Below the pieces are notes generated by a model, which did not search any database, was not told where the DNA came from, and saw only the letters and a program-made list of their open reading frames with translations. Of a stretch of DNA of 64,000 bases, positions 1 to 7,873 are shown one piece after another (the first letter of the stretch is position 1; each line of letters begins with the position of its first letter). Origin of the DNA: Hydrogenophaga sp. (GTDB lineage Bacteria > Pseudomonadota > Gammaproteobacteria > Burkholderiales > Burkholderiaceae_C); the NCBI RefSeq assembly GCF_014773545.1, contig NZ_SDDV01000003.1, positions 165,048 to 229,047 of the forward strand, read 5' to 3'. A program made the translations under genes and the position numbers.

Positions 1-1211
1 TTGAGCTCGACCACCGCCGTGACTTCCTTGCCGCGGCGCACCGCTTCCCGCAGCAAGTCCATCAGCTCAGACTTGGCGCCGGTGCGGTAAATCGTTTGTT
101 TGATCGCCAACACCCGGGGGTCTTGCACGGCTTCGCGCAAGAACGATAGCACCGCGTCGAAGCTCTCATAGGGCTGGTGGATCAAGACGTCGCCGTGTTG
201 CAGCCGGTCGAAGTAGGACTGACCCGGCGCAAGCTGCGCCGGCCAGCCGGGGCTGTAGCGTTCAAAGCGCAGCGCAGGCGCGTCGATTTGTTCGATCAAT
301 TGATTCAACCGCACCAGATTGACCGGACCCGGCACGCGGTACAAGGCCTGCTCGGGCAAGGCAAACTGCTCCAGCAGAAAGTGCGACAAGTGCTCGGAGC
401 AGCCGGCCGCGACTTCCAGCCGCACGGCCTCTCCGTAGTGCCGCTGCTGCAAACCGATGCGCAACGCCGTGCGCAGATTTTTCACCTCTTCCTCGTCCAC
501 CGCCAGGTCCGAATGGCGGGTGACGCGAAACTGCGAAAACTCGGTCACCAAGCGCCCCGGGAACAAGTCGGCCAGATGCGAACGCATCAGGCTGGCGATG
601 GAGACAAAGTGCGTCTGACGCGAGCCGTTGACCGGCGGCATGCGCAAGAAACGCGGCAGCACGCGCGGGATCTTGACAATGGCGATTTCGTTTTCGCGCC
701 CAAAAGCATCTTTTCCGACCAGCCGCACGATGAAGTTGAGCGATTTGTTGGCCACCTGCGGAAACGGATGCGCCGGATCCAGCCCCACCGGCAGCAGCAA
801 GGGCTGCACCTCGCGCACATAGTAGTCCTTGACCCAGCGGCGCTGGCGCAGATTGCGCTCGCCGTGCTCGACCAGCTTGATACCTTTTTTCTCCAGCAGC
901 GGCAGCAATTCGTCGTTGTAAATGGCGTATTGCTGCGCCACCAGCACCTGCACCTGGGCCGAGACCCGGTCGTACGTCTGCACCGAGTAAAGACCGCTTT
1001 GCTCGTTGGACTTGCGTGCGCTCAGGTGCAGCGCCATGCGCACTTCGAAAAACTCGTCCAGGTTGCTGGAGACGATGCTCAGATAGCGCAGCCGCTCGAG
1101 CAGCGGGACGCCGGGCTTTCGAGCCCAGCTCAGCACCCGCTCATTGAAAGCCAAGATGCTTTGGTCTCGATCCAGAAAATGCAGGCGGCCGTTGTGTGCG
1201 GTGGAACTCAT
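1..1211 (-). CDS. ppk1: Polyphosphate kinase 1, N-terminal part (cut by window edge)
   Basis: Ppk1 reversibly polymerises the gamma-phosphate of ATP into polyphosphate. The reverse-strand frame starts at the ATG at 1211 and stays open to base 1, giving about 403 codons of a protein that is usually near 690. The N-terminal block (SILAFNERVLSWA, then SNLDEFFEVRM) and the middle domain are clear. The C-terminal catalytic domains with the autophosphorylated histidine lie outside the window. It follows the glycosyltransferase gene by 66 bases on the same strand, so it may be the last gene of the lipid-remodelling cluster. Polyphosphate storage fits that phosphate-economy context. Confidence 0.93.
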   Translation of the reverse strand, partial: MSSTAHNGRLHFLDRDQSILAFNERVLSWARKPGVPLLERLRYLSIVSSNLDEFFEVRMALHLSARKSNEQSGLYSVQTYDRVSAQVQVLVAQQYAIYNDELLPLLEKKGIKLVEHGERNLRQRRWVKDYYVREVQPLLLPVGLDPAHPFPQVANKSLNFIVRLVGKDAFGRENEIAIVKIPRVLPRFLRMPPVNGSRQTHFVSIASLMRSHLADLFPGRLVTEFSQFRVTRHSDLAVDEEEVKNLRTALRIGLQQRHYGEAVRLEVAAGCSEHLSHFLLEQFALPEQALYRVPGPVNLVRLNQLIEQIDAPALRFERYSPGWPAQLAPGQSYFDRLQHGDVLIHQPYESFDAVLSFLREAVQDPRVLAIKQTIYRTGAKSELMDLLREAVRRGKEVTAVVEL

Positions 1212-1277
1212 GAATTTTGTCGATTGCGCCCCACCCCACTCGCTTTCGACCCAGAACGGGCCGGGCCACTTCAGCGC

Positions 1278-2372
1278 TCATTCAACGAAGGGGGGATGCT
1301 TGTGCGCTATTTTCACACGCGGCGACTCCAGCAGTGCCGACGGCGAGGGTGCATCATGGACCGGATGTTGGCGCGGCACCAAAAATGAGACGAACAGCTC
1401 GGCCACCGCGCGCCAGTCGAACATCAAAGCGCGCTGGCGCGCCTGGCGTCGGTTGATTTTAAGCGCTTGCGACCAAGCCTGGCGCAGATCGACGTCGAGC
1501 GCCCCGCCGGAACCGACCACCTGCAGCGGACCGTCGACCGGATAGGCTGCCACCGGCAGCCCGCAAGCCATTGCCTCCAGCATCACCAGCCCAAAGGTAT
1601 CGGTTCGACTGGGAAAAACAAACACATCGGCTGCGGCGTAGACCTGCGCCAGCTCCACAGGCTTGAGCAAACCCAGCCAGTGCACGTTGGGGTATTTGCT
1701 GCGCAGCGCGGCTTCCAGCGGACCGACGCCGCACACCACCTTGCTGCCCGGCACGTCCAGCGCCAAAAAGGCTTCAATGTTCTTTTCTGCCGACACGCGC
1801 CCCACAAACAAACTGACCGGCCGCGCCAGTGGCCCCAGCAGCCGGCAGCTGCTGGCCTGCTCTGCCAGCGCAAACAACTGCGTATCGACTCCGTGCGTCC
1901 AGGCCCTCAAATGGGGAAAACCGCGCTGATGCAACATCTGGAGCACCCCTGCGGTGGGCACCAGAATGGCGCTGCTGGGGCGGTGAAAGTGGCGCAGCAG
2001 CGCGTAACCCCAAGAGGTGGGCACACCGAGCATCGCCGTCGCGTATTCCGGGTACTTGGTGTGAAAAGCGGTGCTGAACGGCAGCTTGCGGCGCAGGCAA
2101 TAACGCCGCGCCGCCCAGCCCAGCGGGCCTTCGGTGGCGATGTGGATCGCGTCGGCCTGCGCCTGATCCATCAGGCGCACGAGTTCGGAGCCGGGAAACA
2201 GGGCCAGGTCGATGCCCGCGTAGCCCGGGCAGGGCCGGGTGCGAAACTGGCCAGGCTGGATCACGTCCACCGCGTACCCCAGCGCCTGCGTCTGGCGCAC
2301 CAACTCCAGCAGCGTAGTGACCACGCCGTTGACCTGGGGCTGCCAGGCGTCTGTGACGATAAGGATTTTCAT
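1278..2372 (-). CDS. GT4 glycosyltransferase, likely diacylglycerol glycosyltransferase (Agt type)
   Basis: A 364-residue GT-B glycosyltransferase of family GT4. The N-terminus MKILIVTDAWQPQVNGVV is the acceptor-side Rossmann start. The C-terminal half carries the EX7E-type donor site around TFGLVMLEAMACGLPV. The ATG at 2372 was chosen because homologues begin with this MKIL motif; an upstream in-frame start overlaps the previous gene. It lies 26 bases after a PlcP-type phosphoesterase. In phosphate-limited proteobacteria a PlcP-Agt pair swaps phospholipid for glycolipid: PlcP makes diacylglycerol and Agt glycosylates it. That role is inferred from neighbours. The sugar donor and acceptor cannot be read from sequence, and a capsule or LPS glycosyltransferase is the alternative. 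Confidence 0.85.
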   Translation of the reverse strand: MKILIVTDAWQPQVNGVVTTLLELVRQTQALGYAVDVIQPGQFRTRPCPGYAGIDLALFPGSELVRLMDQAQADAIHIATEGPLGWAARRYCLRRKLPFSTAFHTKYPEYATAMLGVPTSWGYALLRHFHRPSSAILVPTAGVLQMLHQRGFPHLRAWTHGVDTQLFALAEQASSCRLLGPLARPVSLFVGRVSAEKNIEAFLALDVPGSKVVCGVGPLEAALRSKYPNVHWLGLLKPVELAQVYAAADVFVFPSRTDTFGLVMLEAMACGLPVAAYPVDGPLQVVGSGGALDVDLRQAWSQALKINRRQARQRALMFDWRAVAELFVSFLVPRQHPVHDAPSPSALLESPRVKIAHKHPPFVE

Positions 2373-2398
2373 GCTGGACTCGACTGCTGGCTTATTTC

Positions 2399-3325
2399 TC
2401 AAACGAGGTCACGTTGCGACTCCAGGCGTGTCAGCTCTGCCGCACGCTGTTCTTCTGTGGGCAGCAACTTCCAATGCAGCAATTCGAGTCGACCGTCGAA
2501 GTGCTCGACCAGCGCCGATCGGCTCTCGACCCAGTCGCCGTCGTTGCAGTACAGCGTGCCGTCGATGCTGCGCATCTCGGGGTGGTGAATATGGCCGCAC
2601 ACCACGCCCTGATAACCCCTGGACCTGGCCTCGGCGGCGACGGCGCGCTCGAAGTCGGACACGATGCTGACCACCTTCTTGACCCGGTGCTTGAGGTAGT
2701 GCGAGAGCGACCAGTACGGCAGACCCAGCCGCGCGCGCAGGGAATTGAGGTGGCGGTTGAGCCGCAAGGTGAGGCCGTAGAGGTTGTCGCCCAGGTAGGC
2801 CAACCACTTGGCGCACTGGATCACGCCGTCGAAATAGTCACCGTGCACCACCCACAGCCGACGGCCGTCGGCCGTGGTGTGGACAATTTCATTCGCCACC
2901 TCGATGCTGCCGAAGTTATGGCCGTCGAACTGGCGCGCGAACTCATCGTGGTTGCCCGGCACGAACACCACGCGACAGCCTTTGCGTGCGCGGCGCAACA
3001 GCTTTTGCACCACATCGTTGTGCGCCTGCGGCCAGTACCACTTGCGACGCAACTGCCAACCGTCGATGATGTCACCCACCAGATAAAGCATCTGGCTGGG
3101 GTGTTGCTTGAGGAATTCGAGCAAGGGCTTGGCCTGACAAGCCGGCGTACCCAGATGCAGGTCGGAGATGAAAACAGCTCGATAACGGGGGCGCTCATGC
3201 GGGTCGGCTCCAGCGTCGCTGCCCTCATCCGCGTCCCACTCGGGCGTGTCATGGGTGCGTTCGATGCCTTCTGCAAAACCGGACTTGGCTGCCCAGCCAC
3301 CCAGGGCATCAAATGCGCTGCCCAT
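2399..3325 (-). CDS. Metallophosphoesterase, PlcP-type phospholipase C / LpxH-like
   Basis: A 308-residue calcineurin-fold phosphoesterase. The metal-binding motifs appear in order: SDLHLG (residues 54-59), GDIIDGW (about 84), GNHDEF (about 121), HGD and GHIHHPE (about 230). The segment WYWPQAHNDVVQK is typical of the branch containing PlcP, often annotated as UDP-2,3-diacylglucosamine diphosphatase. PlcP cleaves phosphatidylcholine or phosphatidylethanolamine to diacylglycerol during phosphate starvation. The ATG at 3325 overlaps the TGA of the upstream acyltransferase by one base (TGATG), indicating translational coupling. The glycosyltransferase downstream supports PlcP over lipid A synthesis. 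The LpxH function remains possible; the first 45 residues are a poorly conserved acidic extension. Confidence 0.85.
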   Translation of the reverse strand: MGSAFDALGGWAAKSGFAEGIERTHDTPEWDADEGSDAGADPHERPRYRAVFISDLHLGTPACQAKPLLEFLKQHPSQMLYLVGDIIDGWQLRRKWYWPQAHNDVVQKLLRRARKGCRVVFVPGNHDEFARQFDGHNFGSIEVANEIVHTTADGRRLWVVHGDYFDGVIQCAKWLAYLGDNLYGLTLRLNRHLNSLRARLGLPYWSLSHYLKHRVKKVVSIVSDFERAVAAEARSRGYQGVVCGHIHHPEMRSIDGTLYCNDGDWVESRSALVEHFDGRLELLHWKLLPTEEQRAAELTRLESQRDLV

Positions 3326-4188
3326 CAGACCCCCAAAAAGTGTTTGCGGTAGCGCGGCGGCAAATCGGCAATGCGCATCAGCATCGGCAGATCGGCCGCG
3401 TTGAAATCCGGGTCCCAGGCCGGCGGCCCCAGCACCTTGGCACCCAGACGCAAATAGCCCTTGATGAGGGCCGGTGGCTCGACGACCAGTGAATCGTCGA
3501 GCTGCTCGACCGGCAGCGGCAGGCGTGGACGGACGTGAAAATCGATCGGTGCCAGATGCTTTTCTTTCACCTGGCGCCAGATGCTGGCGGCGGCATGACC
3601 GCCGCCGATCAAACCGTGCGCACCTTCGTGCTGCATGGGGATGCTGGCGCAGCCGATCATGGTGTCGAGCTGGTTGCGCACCATGAACTCGGCCAGCGCC
3701 CCCCACAGGGCCATGATGACACCGCCGTGCCGGTGCTCGACGTGCACGCAACTGCGGCCCAGCTCGACCATGCGGCTGCGCACATGGCGCAAGCGGGTGA
3801 GATCGAATTCGGTATCGCTGTAGGTGCTGCCAACGCGCCTGGCCTGCGCTGGGGTCAGCACGCGGTAGGTGCCGATCACCTCGGCGCTGTCCACCTGGCG
3901 CACCAGCAGATGTTCACAAAAATCGTCAAACAAATCGACGTCGTGTCCGGGCACGGTCTGCGGCAGCCGAGCCCCCATCTCAGAGGCGAAAACGCTGTAT
4001 CTCAATCTTTGCGCGGCGCGAACTTCGTCCAGATGCCGGGCCCACGAAACCTCGATACCGGCCGGCGTGGGTTTGGACGCCTGCGCGCCCACCAGCGGCC
4101 AAGCAGCGCCATCGGAGCCCGGATGAAGCGACCCCCGTGGCCGCGCAAGCGGCGAAATATCCAGCGTGGGCGTAGGCAACTCTTTCAT
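3325..4188 (-). CDS. GNAT-fold N-acyltransferase, OlsB-like (ornithine lipid synthesis)
   Basis: A 287-residue acyl-ACP-dependent N-acyltransferase of the family that contains OlsB and autoinducer synthase-like proteins. Visible marks are the block EVRAAQRLRYSVFASEMGA, then VIGTYRVLTP, VELGRSCVH and a C-terminal GYLRLGAKVLG stretch. OlsB makes lyso-ornithine lipid, a phosphorus-free membrane lipid. The start at 4188 was preferred over upstream in-frame starts because GGGAG lies 9 bases before it. It is first of the cluster and couples to the PlcP-like gene. An OlsA partner is not in the window. The substrate (ornithine or another amino acid) is inferred. Confidence 0.85.
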   Translation of the reverse strand: MKELPTPTLDISPLARPRGSLHPGSDGAAWPLVGAQASKPTPAGIEVSWARHLDEVRAAQRLRYSVFASEMGARLPQTVPGHDVDLFDDFCEHLLVRQVDSAEVIGTYRVLTPAQARRVGSTYSDTEFDLTRLRHVRSRMVELGRSCVHVEHRHGGVIMALWGALAEFMVRNQLDTMIGCASIPMQHEGAHGLIGGGHAAASIWRQVKEKHLAPIDFHVRPRLPLPVEQLDDSLVVEPPALIKGYLRLGAKVLGPPAWDPDFNAADLPMLMRIADLPPRYRKHFLGV

Positions 4189-4257
4189 GGCAGGCATCTC
4201 CCGGGTTGTGTGGCCGCGTGGCGGCGCGTGTTGTTCAGCGTGGCAGGCAAGCGTCAT

Positions 4258-4379
4258 GCATACCTATTCTGCAAAGCGCACGTGAATAATTTGCGACATT
4301 CCAAAGAACATTGGATGACATTGCGGCGTTCTGAATAGACAACGAAAAATCATTTGCACGCTTCAACTACAATCGAAAT
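4258..4379. promoter_or_regulatory. Divergent control region between olsB-like gene and arsR
   Basis: This AT-richer stretch separates the reverse lipid cluster from the forward arsenic operon. TACAAT at 4368-4373 could be an arsR -10 box, although no good -35 was found. An imperfect dyad pairs CATTCCAA (4297-4304) with TTGGATG (4311-4317) and could be an operator. On the reverse strand TGTCAT, TGTCGC and ATTCAC recur at multiples of 11 bases, as in degenerate Pho boxes. None of these is proven. Confidence 0.4.
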
Positions 4380-4772
4380 ATGATTTCCCCGCTGTCCGAA
4401 GAAAACCAGACCCTGCATGCGTTGTCCGCCTTGGCGCAGGTGCAGCGGCTGCGTGCGTTTCGAGCCCTGGTGGTCGCCGGTGCGGCCGGTTTGAGCGCCG
4501 GCGCGCTGGCACAGCAACTTGAACTGGCGCCCAGTTCGCTGAGCTTTCACCTCAAGGAACTGGTGCATGCCGGACTGATTTACAGCCACCCGAAAGGCCG
4601 CTTTCTGATTTACCGCGCGAACTTCGAACGCATGAATGCCGTGCTGGCCTACCTGAGCGAGCATTGCTGCCAAGGCCAGGTCTGCGATCTCGTGCCCAGC
4701 ACCTGTGCTGCGCCTCTCAGTACTTCACCCCTGCAAAGCCAAGCTGCCCTATGCAAACCACCACACCTTTGA
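4380..4772 (+). CDS. arsR: ArsR-family arsenic-responsive repressor
   Basis: A 130-residue winged-helix repressor. The DNA-recognition helix region reads APSSLSFHLKELVHAGLI (about residues 50-67), followed by the wing KGRFLIYRA. A cysteine cluster near the C-terminus (Cys96, Cys97, Cys102, plus Cys109) resembles the C-terminal As(III)-binding triad of the Acidithiobacillus-type ArsR rather than the CVC site in the DNA-binding helix of plasmid ArsR. Binding of As(III) releases the operator. It overlaps arsC by 22 bases and starts the arsR-arsC-aquaporin operon, which it presumably autoregulates. Confidence 0.93.
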   Translation: MISPLSEENQTLHALSALAQVQRLRAFRALVVAGAAGLSAGALAQQLELAPSSLSFHLKELVHAGLIYSHPKGRFLIYRANFERMNAVLAYLSEHCCQGQVCDLVPSTCAAPLSTSPLQSQAALCKPPHL

Positions 4773-5260
4773 ACGTTCTGTTTCTCTGCACCCACAACTC
4801 GGCGCGCAGCATCATGGCCGAGGCGGTGCTCAATCACCTGGGCGGCACACTTTTGACCGCCTACTCGGCCGGCAGCAGCCCGCGCGCGCATCAACAGCCG
4901 AACCCGTTTGCCCTGCAAGCGCTGCAAGCGGCCGGCATCGCCAGCGCCGGGCTGCACAGCAAAAGCTGGGACGTTTTCGCACGACCTGACGCGCCGCGCA
5001 TGGATTTGGTCATCACGGTATGCGACAGCGCTGCCGCAGAGGCTTGCCCCTACTGGCCGGGCCAGCCTGCGAGTGCGCACTGGGGCTACCCCGATCCCTC
5101 CCACACACAAGGCAGTGACGCTGACAAACTGGCCGCCTTCCAACAAACGCTGCTGGCACTGCAGCAACGAATCGAACGGCTGCTCAGCCTGGCTCCCGCC
5201 CGCATGGACCGCCTGGCGCTGCAGCAACAGGCGCGGGCGCTGGCGCAAGAGCAGCCATGA
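4751..5260 (+). CDS. arsC: Arsenate reductase, low-molecular-weight phosphatase type
   Basis: A 169-residue ArsC of the LMW-PTPase fold that reduces arsenate to arsenite. The P-loop CTHNSARS (C-X5-R-S) lies near residue 14. The motif DLVITVCDSAAAEACPYW contains further cysteines that can act as resolving thiols. The ATG at 4751 lies inside the 3' end of arsR and matches the family's short N-terminus; longer upstream starts are not conserved. Its TGA overlaps the ATG of the aquaporin gene by four bases, so the three genes are translationally coupled. Whether glutaredoxin or thioredoxin recycles it cannot be told. Confidence 0.92.
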   Translation: MQTTTPLNVLFLCTHNSARSIMAEAVLNHLGGTLLTAYSAGSSPRAHQQPNPFALQALQAAGIASAGLHSKSWDVFARPDAPRMDLVITVCDSAAAEACPYWPGQPASAHWGYPDPSHTQGSDADKLAAFQQTLLALQQRIERLLSLAPARMDRLALQQQARALAQEQP

Positions 5261-6003
5261 GCGGCGCCAGCGTGGCCCCGGCGGACGACAACTCACTGGG
5301 ACAAAAACTGCTGGCCGAAGGGCTGGGCACCTGCGCGCTGCTGTGCGTGGTGATTGGCTCGGGCATCATGGCCGAGCGTCTGGCCGACGGCAACGTGGCG
5401 CTGGCCCTGCTGGCCAACACACTGGCCACCGTGTTCGCGCTCTATGTGTTGATCGAAACCCTGGGGCCGATCAGCGGCGCGCACTTCAACCCGGTGGTCA
5501 CGCTGGCGCTGGCTGTCAGTGGGCGACTCGGCCCACAGCGCGTGGCGCTGACCGCGTTGGGCTACATCGCCTGCCAGCTCGCTGGCGCCGTGCTCGGTGC
5601 CTGGCTGGCGCACGCCATGTTCGGGCTCGACCTGTTGCAGACCAGCACCAAGCTGCGCAGCGGACCCGGGCTGTGGCTGGCCGAGGTGGTGGCCACGGCG
5701 GCGCTGATCTGGGTCATCTGCCGCAGCTTCGATGGCCGGGTGCAGGCCCGGGTCAGCACGCTGGTGGCCTGCACCATAGGCGCGGCTTACTGGTTCACTG
5801 CCAGCACCAGTTTTGCCAACCCGGCCGCCGTTCTGGGGCGGCTGCTCAGCGACAGCTTTGCCGGCATTGCGCCAAGCAGCGCGCCAGCCTTTGTGCTGGC
5901 CCAGTGCGTTGGCGGCGCGCTCGGCCTGCTGCTGGCGCTGCAACTGCAAGCCCGCAAAACAGCAGCGCCGCGCGCAGTGCCCAGCGCCAGCCTGCCAAAA
6001 TAG
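5257..6003 (+). CDS. Aquaporin / aquaglyceroporin (AqpS-like arsenite channel)
   Basis: A 248-residue major intrinsic protein with six predicted membrane helices and the two half-helix signatures HFNPVVT (NPV variant) and FANPAAV. It overlaps arsC by four bases. In Sinorhizobium an aquaglyceroporin (AqpS) replaces the ArsB/Acr3 pump: arsenate enters, ArsC reduces it, and As(III) leaves by downhill flow. No arsB, acr3, arsA or arsH is seen beside this operon, so the same mode is inferred here. Conductance for As(OH)3 is not shown by sequence alone. Confidence 0.88.
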   Translation: MSGASVAPADDNSLGQKLLAEGLGTCALLCVVIGSGIMAERLADGNVALALLANTLATVFALYVLIETLGPISGAHFNPVVTLALAVSGRLGPQRVALTALGYIACQLAGAVLGAWLAHAMFGLDLLQTSTKLRSGPGLWLAEVVATAALIWVICRSFDGRVQARVSTLVACTIGAAYWFTASTSFANPAAVLGRLLSDSFAGIAPSSAPAFVLAQCVGGALGLLLALQLQARKTAAPRAVPSASLPK

Positions 6004-6009
6004 CGGGCC

Positions 6010-6651
6010 GTGATCTTTGCCGCCAACACCCACCCGCCCGCCGCGCAGCAGCACCTGAGCTGCCACCCAGCCACGCCGTGCGCGCTGGCACTGGCGATCA
6101 CGGTGCAATGTGGCTGGGCAGACTGGCTGGGTACGCGCGGCTTGTTGCTGCACTACCGGCTGCTGGGTGAGGTGAGCGGCCTGCGTCTGCCCGCTGCCGC
6201 CACGCCCGGCCCGGCCGACGATTTGTGGCGCCGCTGTTGCCTGGAAGCTTTTGTCGCCTGCCCCGGCCAGACGGCTTACCACGAGTTCAATTTTTCCCCC
6301 TCGGGCCAGTGGGCGGCTTATCCTTTTGACGCTGTGCGCGTGCGCGCCGTCGCCCAAGCTGCCCGCCCGCCGCAACCGGCACCTGAGCTGCGCTGGCAAC
6401 GCAGCGCCGACGAACTGAAGCTGCTGGCCTGGCTGCCCGGCGCCGCGCTGCCCGAGTCAGCGCCCGCTTGCGGTCTGCAGCTCGGCCTGAGCGCGGTGAT
6501 TGAGACCCGCTGCGGCCAGCTCAGCTATTGGGCGCTGCGCCACCCAGGCGAGCGGCCCGATTTTCATCACCGCGGCGGTTTCGTGCTGCACGTCCCCCAC
6601 AACACGAACGGAGCGCCCGCTTGCCGCAAGCCAAGCCCTGCTGCATCCTGA
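6010..6651 (+). CDS. DOMON-like domain protein (CBM9-like fold)
   Basis: A 213-residue soluble protein. The central part, LWRRCCLEAFVACPG followed by YHEFNFSPSGQWAAYPFD, is characteristic of the DOMON-like family resembling type 9 carbohydrate-binding modules. A later stretch contains GLSAVIE and YWALRHPGERPDFH, also typical. Members often sit next to peptidoglycan-related genes, and here a NamZ/DUF1343 gene follows after 7 bases. No signal peptide is evident. Binding of sugar or muropeptide is inference; no catalytic activity is known for the family. The start could be a few codons downstream. Confidence 0.75.
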   Translation: MIFAANTHPPAAQQHLSCHPATPCALALAITVQCGWADWLGTRGLLLHYRLLGEVSGLRLPAAATPGPADDLWRRCCLEAFVACPGQTAYHEFNFSPSGQWAAYPFDAVRVRAVAQAARPPQPAPELRWQRSADELKLLAWLPGAALPESAPACGLQLGLSAVIETRCGQLSYWALRHPGERPDFHHRGGFVLHVPHNTNGAPACRKPSPAAS

Positions 6652-6658
6652 ATTCCCC

Positions 6659-7861
6659 ATGAAACTCGGTCTCGAACGTTTTTTACAAGAACCCACGCTG
6701 CGCGCACCGCTGGCCGGACGCCGCCTGGCCCTGTTGGCGCACCCGGCGTCGGTGACACGCGATCTGAGCCATTCGCTGGACGCGCTGGCGGCGCTGCCCG
6801 ACCTGAAGCTGTGCGCCGCCTTCGGCCCGCAGCACGGGCTGCGCGGCGACAAGCAAGACAATATGATCGAGTCGCCCGACTACGTCGACCCCCGACTCGG
6901 CATCCCGGTCTACAGCCTGTACGGCAGCGTGCGCCGCCCCACGCCAGAGATGCTGGAGCGCTTCGATGTGCTGCTGGTTGACCTGCAAGACCTGGGTTGC
7001 CGCATCTACACCTTTATCACCACGCTGCGCTACGTGCTCGAGGCAGCGGCGGCGCAGGGCAAGGCGGTCTGGGTGCTGGATCGGCCCAACCCGGTCGGCC
7101 GCCCGGTCGAAGGCCTGCTGCTGCGCCCCGGCTGGGAGAGCTTCGTCGGCGCTGGAGTGCTGCCTATGCGCCACGGTCTGACGCTGGGCGAACTGGGTCA
7201 CTGGTTCATCGCCACGCTGGGGCTGGAGCTGGAATACCGCGTCATTGCCATGCAGGGCTGGCAGCCCGACGCCGCACCCGGCCACGGCTGGCCGAGCGAG
7301 CGCAGTTGGGTCAACCCCAGCCCGAACGCCGCCCACCTGTCAATGGCGCGCGCCTACGCCGGCACCGTCATGCTCGAAGGCAGCACGCTGTCGGAAGGGC
7401 GTGGCACGACCCGTCCGCTGGAACTGATGGGCGCGCCCGACATCGACGCCCGGTGCCTGCTGCAGGACATGCAGCGACTGGCGCCGCACTGGCTGCGCGG
7501 CTGTGTGCTGCGCGAGTGCTTCTTCGAGCCGACTTTCCACAAACACGCCGGGCAGCTCTGTGCCGGACTGCAAATCCACGTCCAAGACCCGCTGCACTAC
7601 GAACACGCCGCGTTTACGCCCTGGCGGCTGCAGGCACTGGCGTTCAAGGCGCTGCGCCTGCAAGCACCAGACTACGCGCTGTGGCGCGACTTTGCCTACG
7701 AATACGAGCACGACCGGCTGGCGATAGACCTGATCAACGGCAGCCCCTTGCTGCGCCAATGGGTCGACGACGCCGGTGCCGGCGCATCCGAACTGGACGC
7801 GCTGGCCCAACCCGACGAGGCCGCCTGGCAGCACGCGCGCGAGCCTTTTTTGCTCTATTGA
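6659..7861 (+). CDS. DUF1343 / NamZ-like exo-beta-N-acetylmuramidase family protein
   Basis: A 400-residue protein of the DUF1343 family, whose studied member NamZ removes terminal N-acetylmuramic acid from muropeptides. Family landmarks are FGPQHGLRGD (about residue 60), VDLQDLGCRIYTFITTL, VLDRPNPVG and SEGRGTTRPLELMGAP. The ATG at 6659 follows the DOMON-like gene by 7 bases, so the two are probably co-transcribed. No signal peptide is seen, although NamZ itself is exported, so a cytoplasmic cell-wall recycling role is possible. It ends 12 bases before the convergent glmM. Activity is inferred from family only. Confidence 0.85.
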   Translation: MKLGLERFLQEPTLRAPLAGRRLALLAHPASVTRDLSHSLDALAALPDLKLCAAFGPQHGLRGDKQDNMIESPDYVDPRLGIPVYSLYGSVRRPTPEMLERFDVLLVDLQDLGCRIYTFITTLRYVLEAAAAQGKAVWVLDRPNPVGRPVEGLLLRPGWESFVGAGVLPMRHGLTLGELGHWFIATLGLELEYRVIAMQGWQPDAAPGHGWPSERSWVNPSPNAAHLSMARAYAGTVMLEGSTLSEGRGTTRPLELMGAPDIDARCLLQDMQRLAPHWLRGCVLRECFFEPTFHKHAGQLCAGLQIHVQDPLHYEHAAFTPWRLQALAFKALRLQAPDYALWRDFAYEYEHDRLAIDLINGSPLLRQWVDDAGAGASELDALAQPDEAAWQHAREPFLLY

Positions 7862-7873
7862 GTGCGTCTCGGC

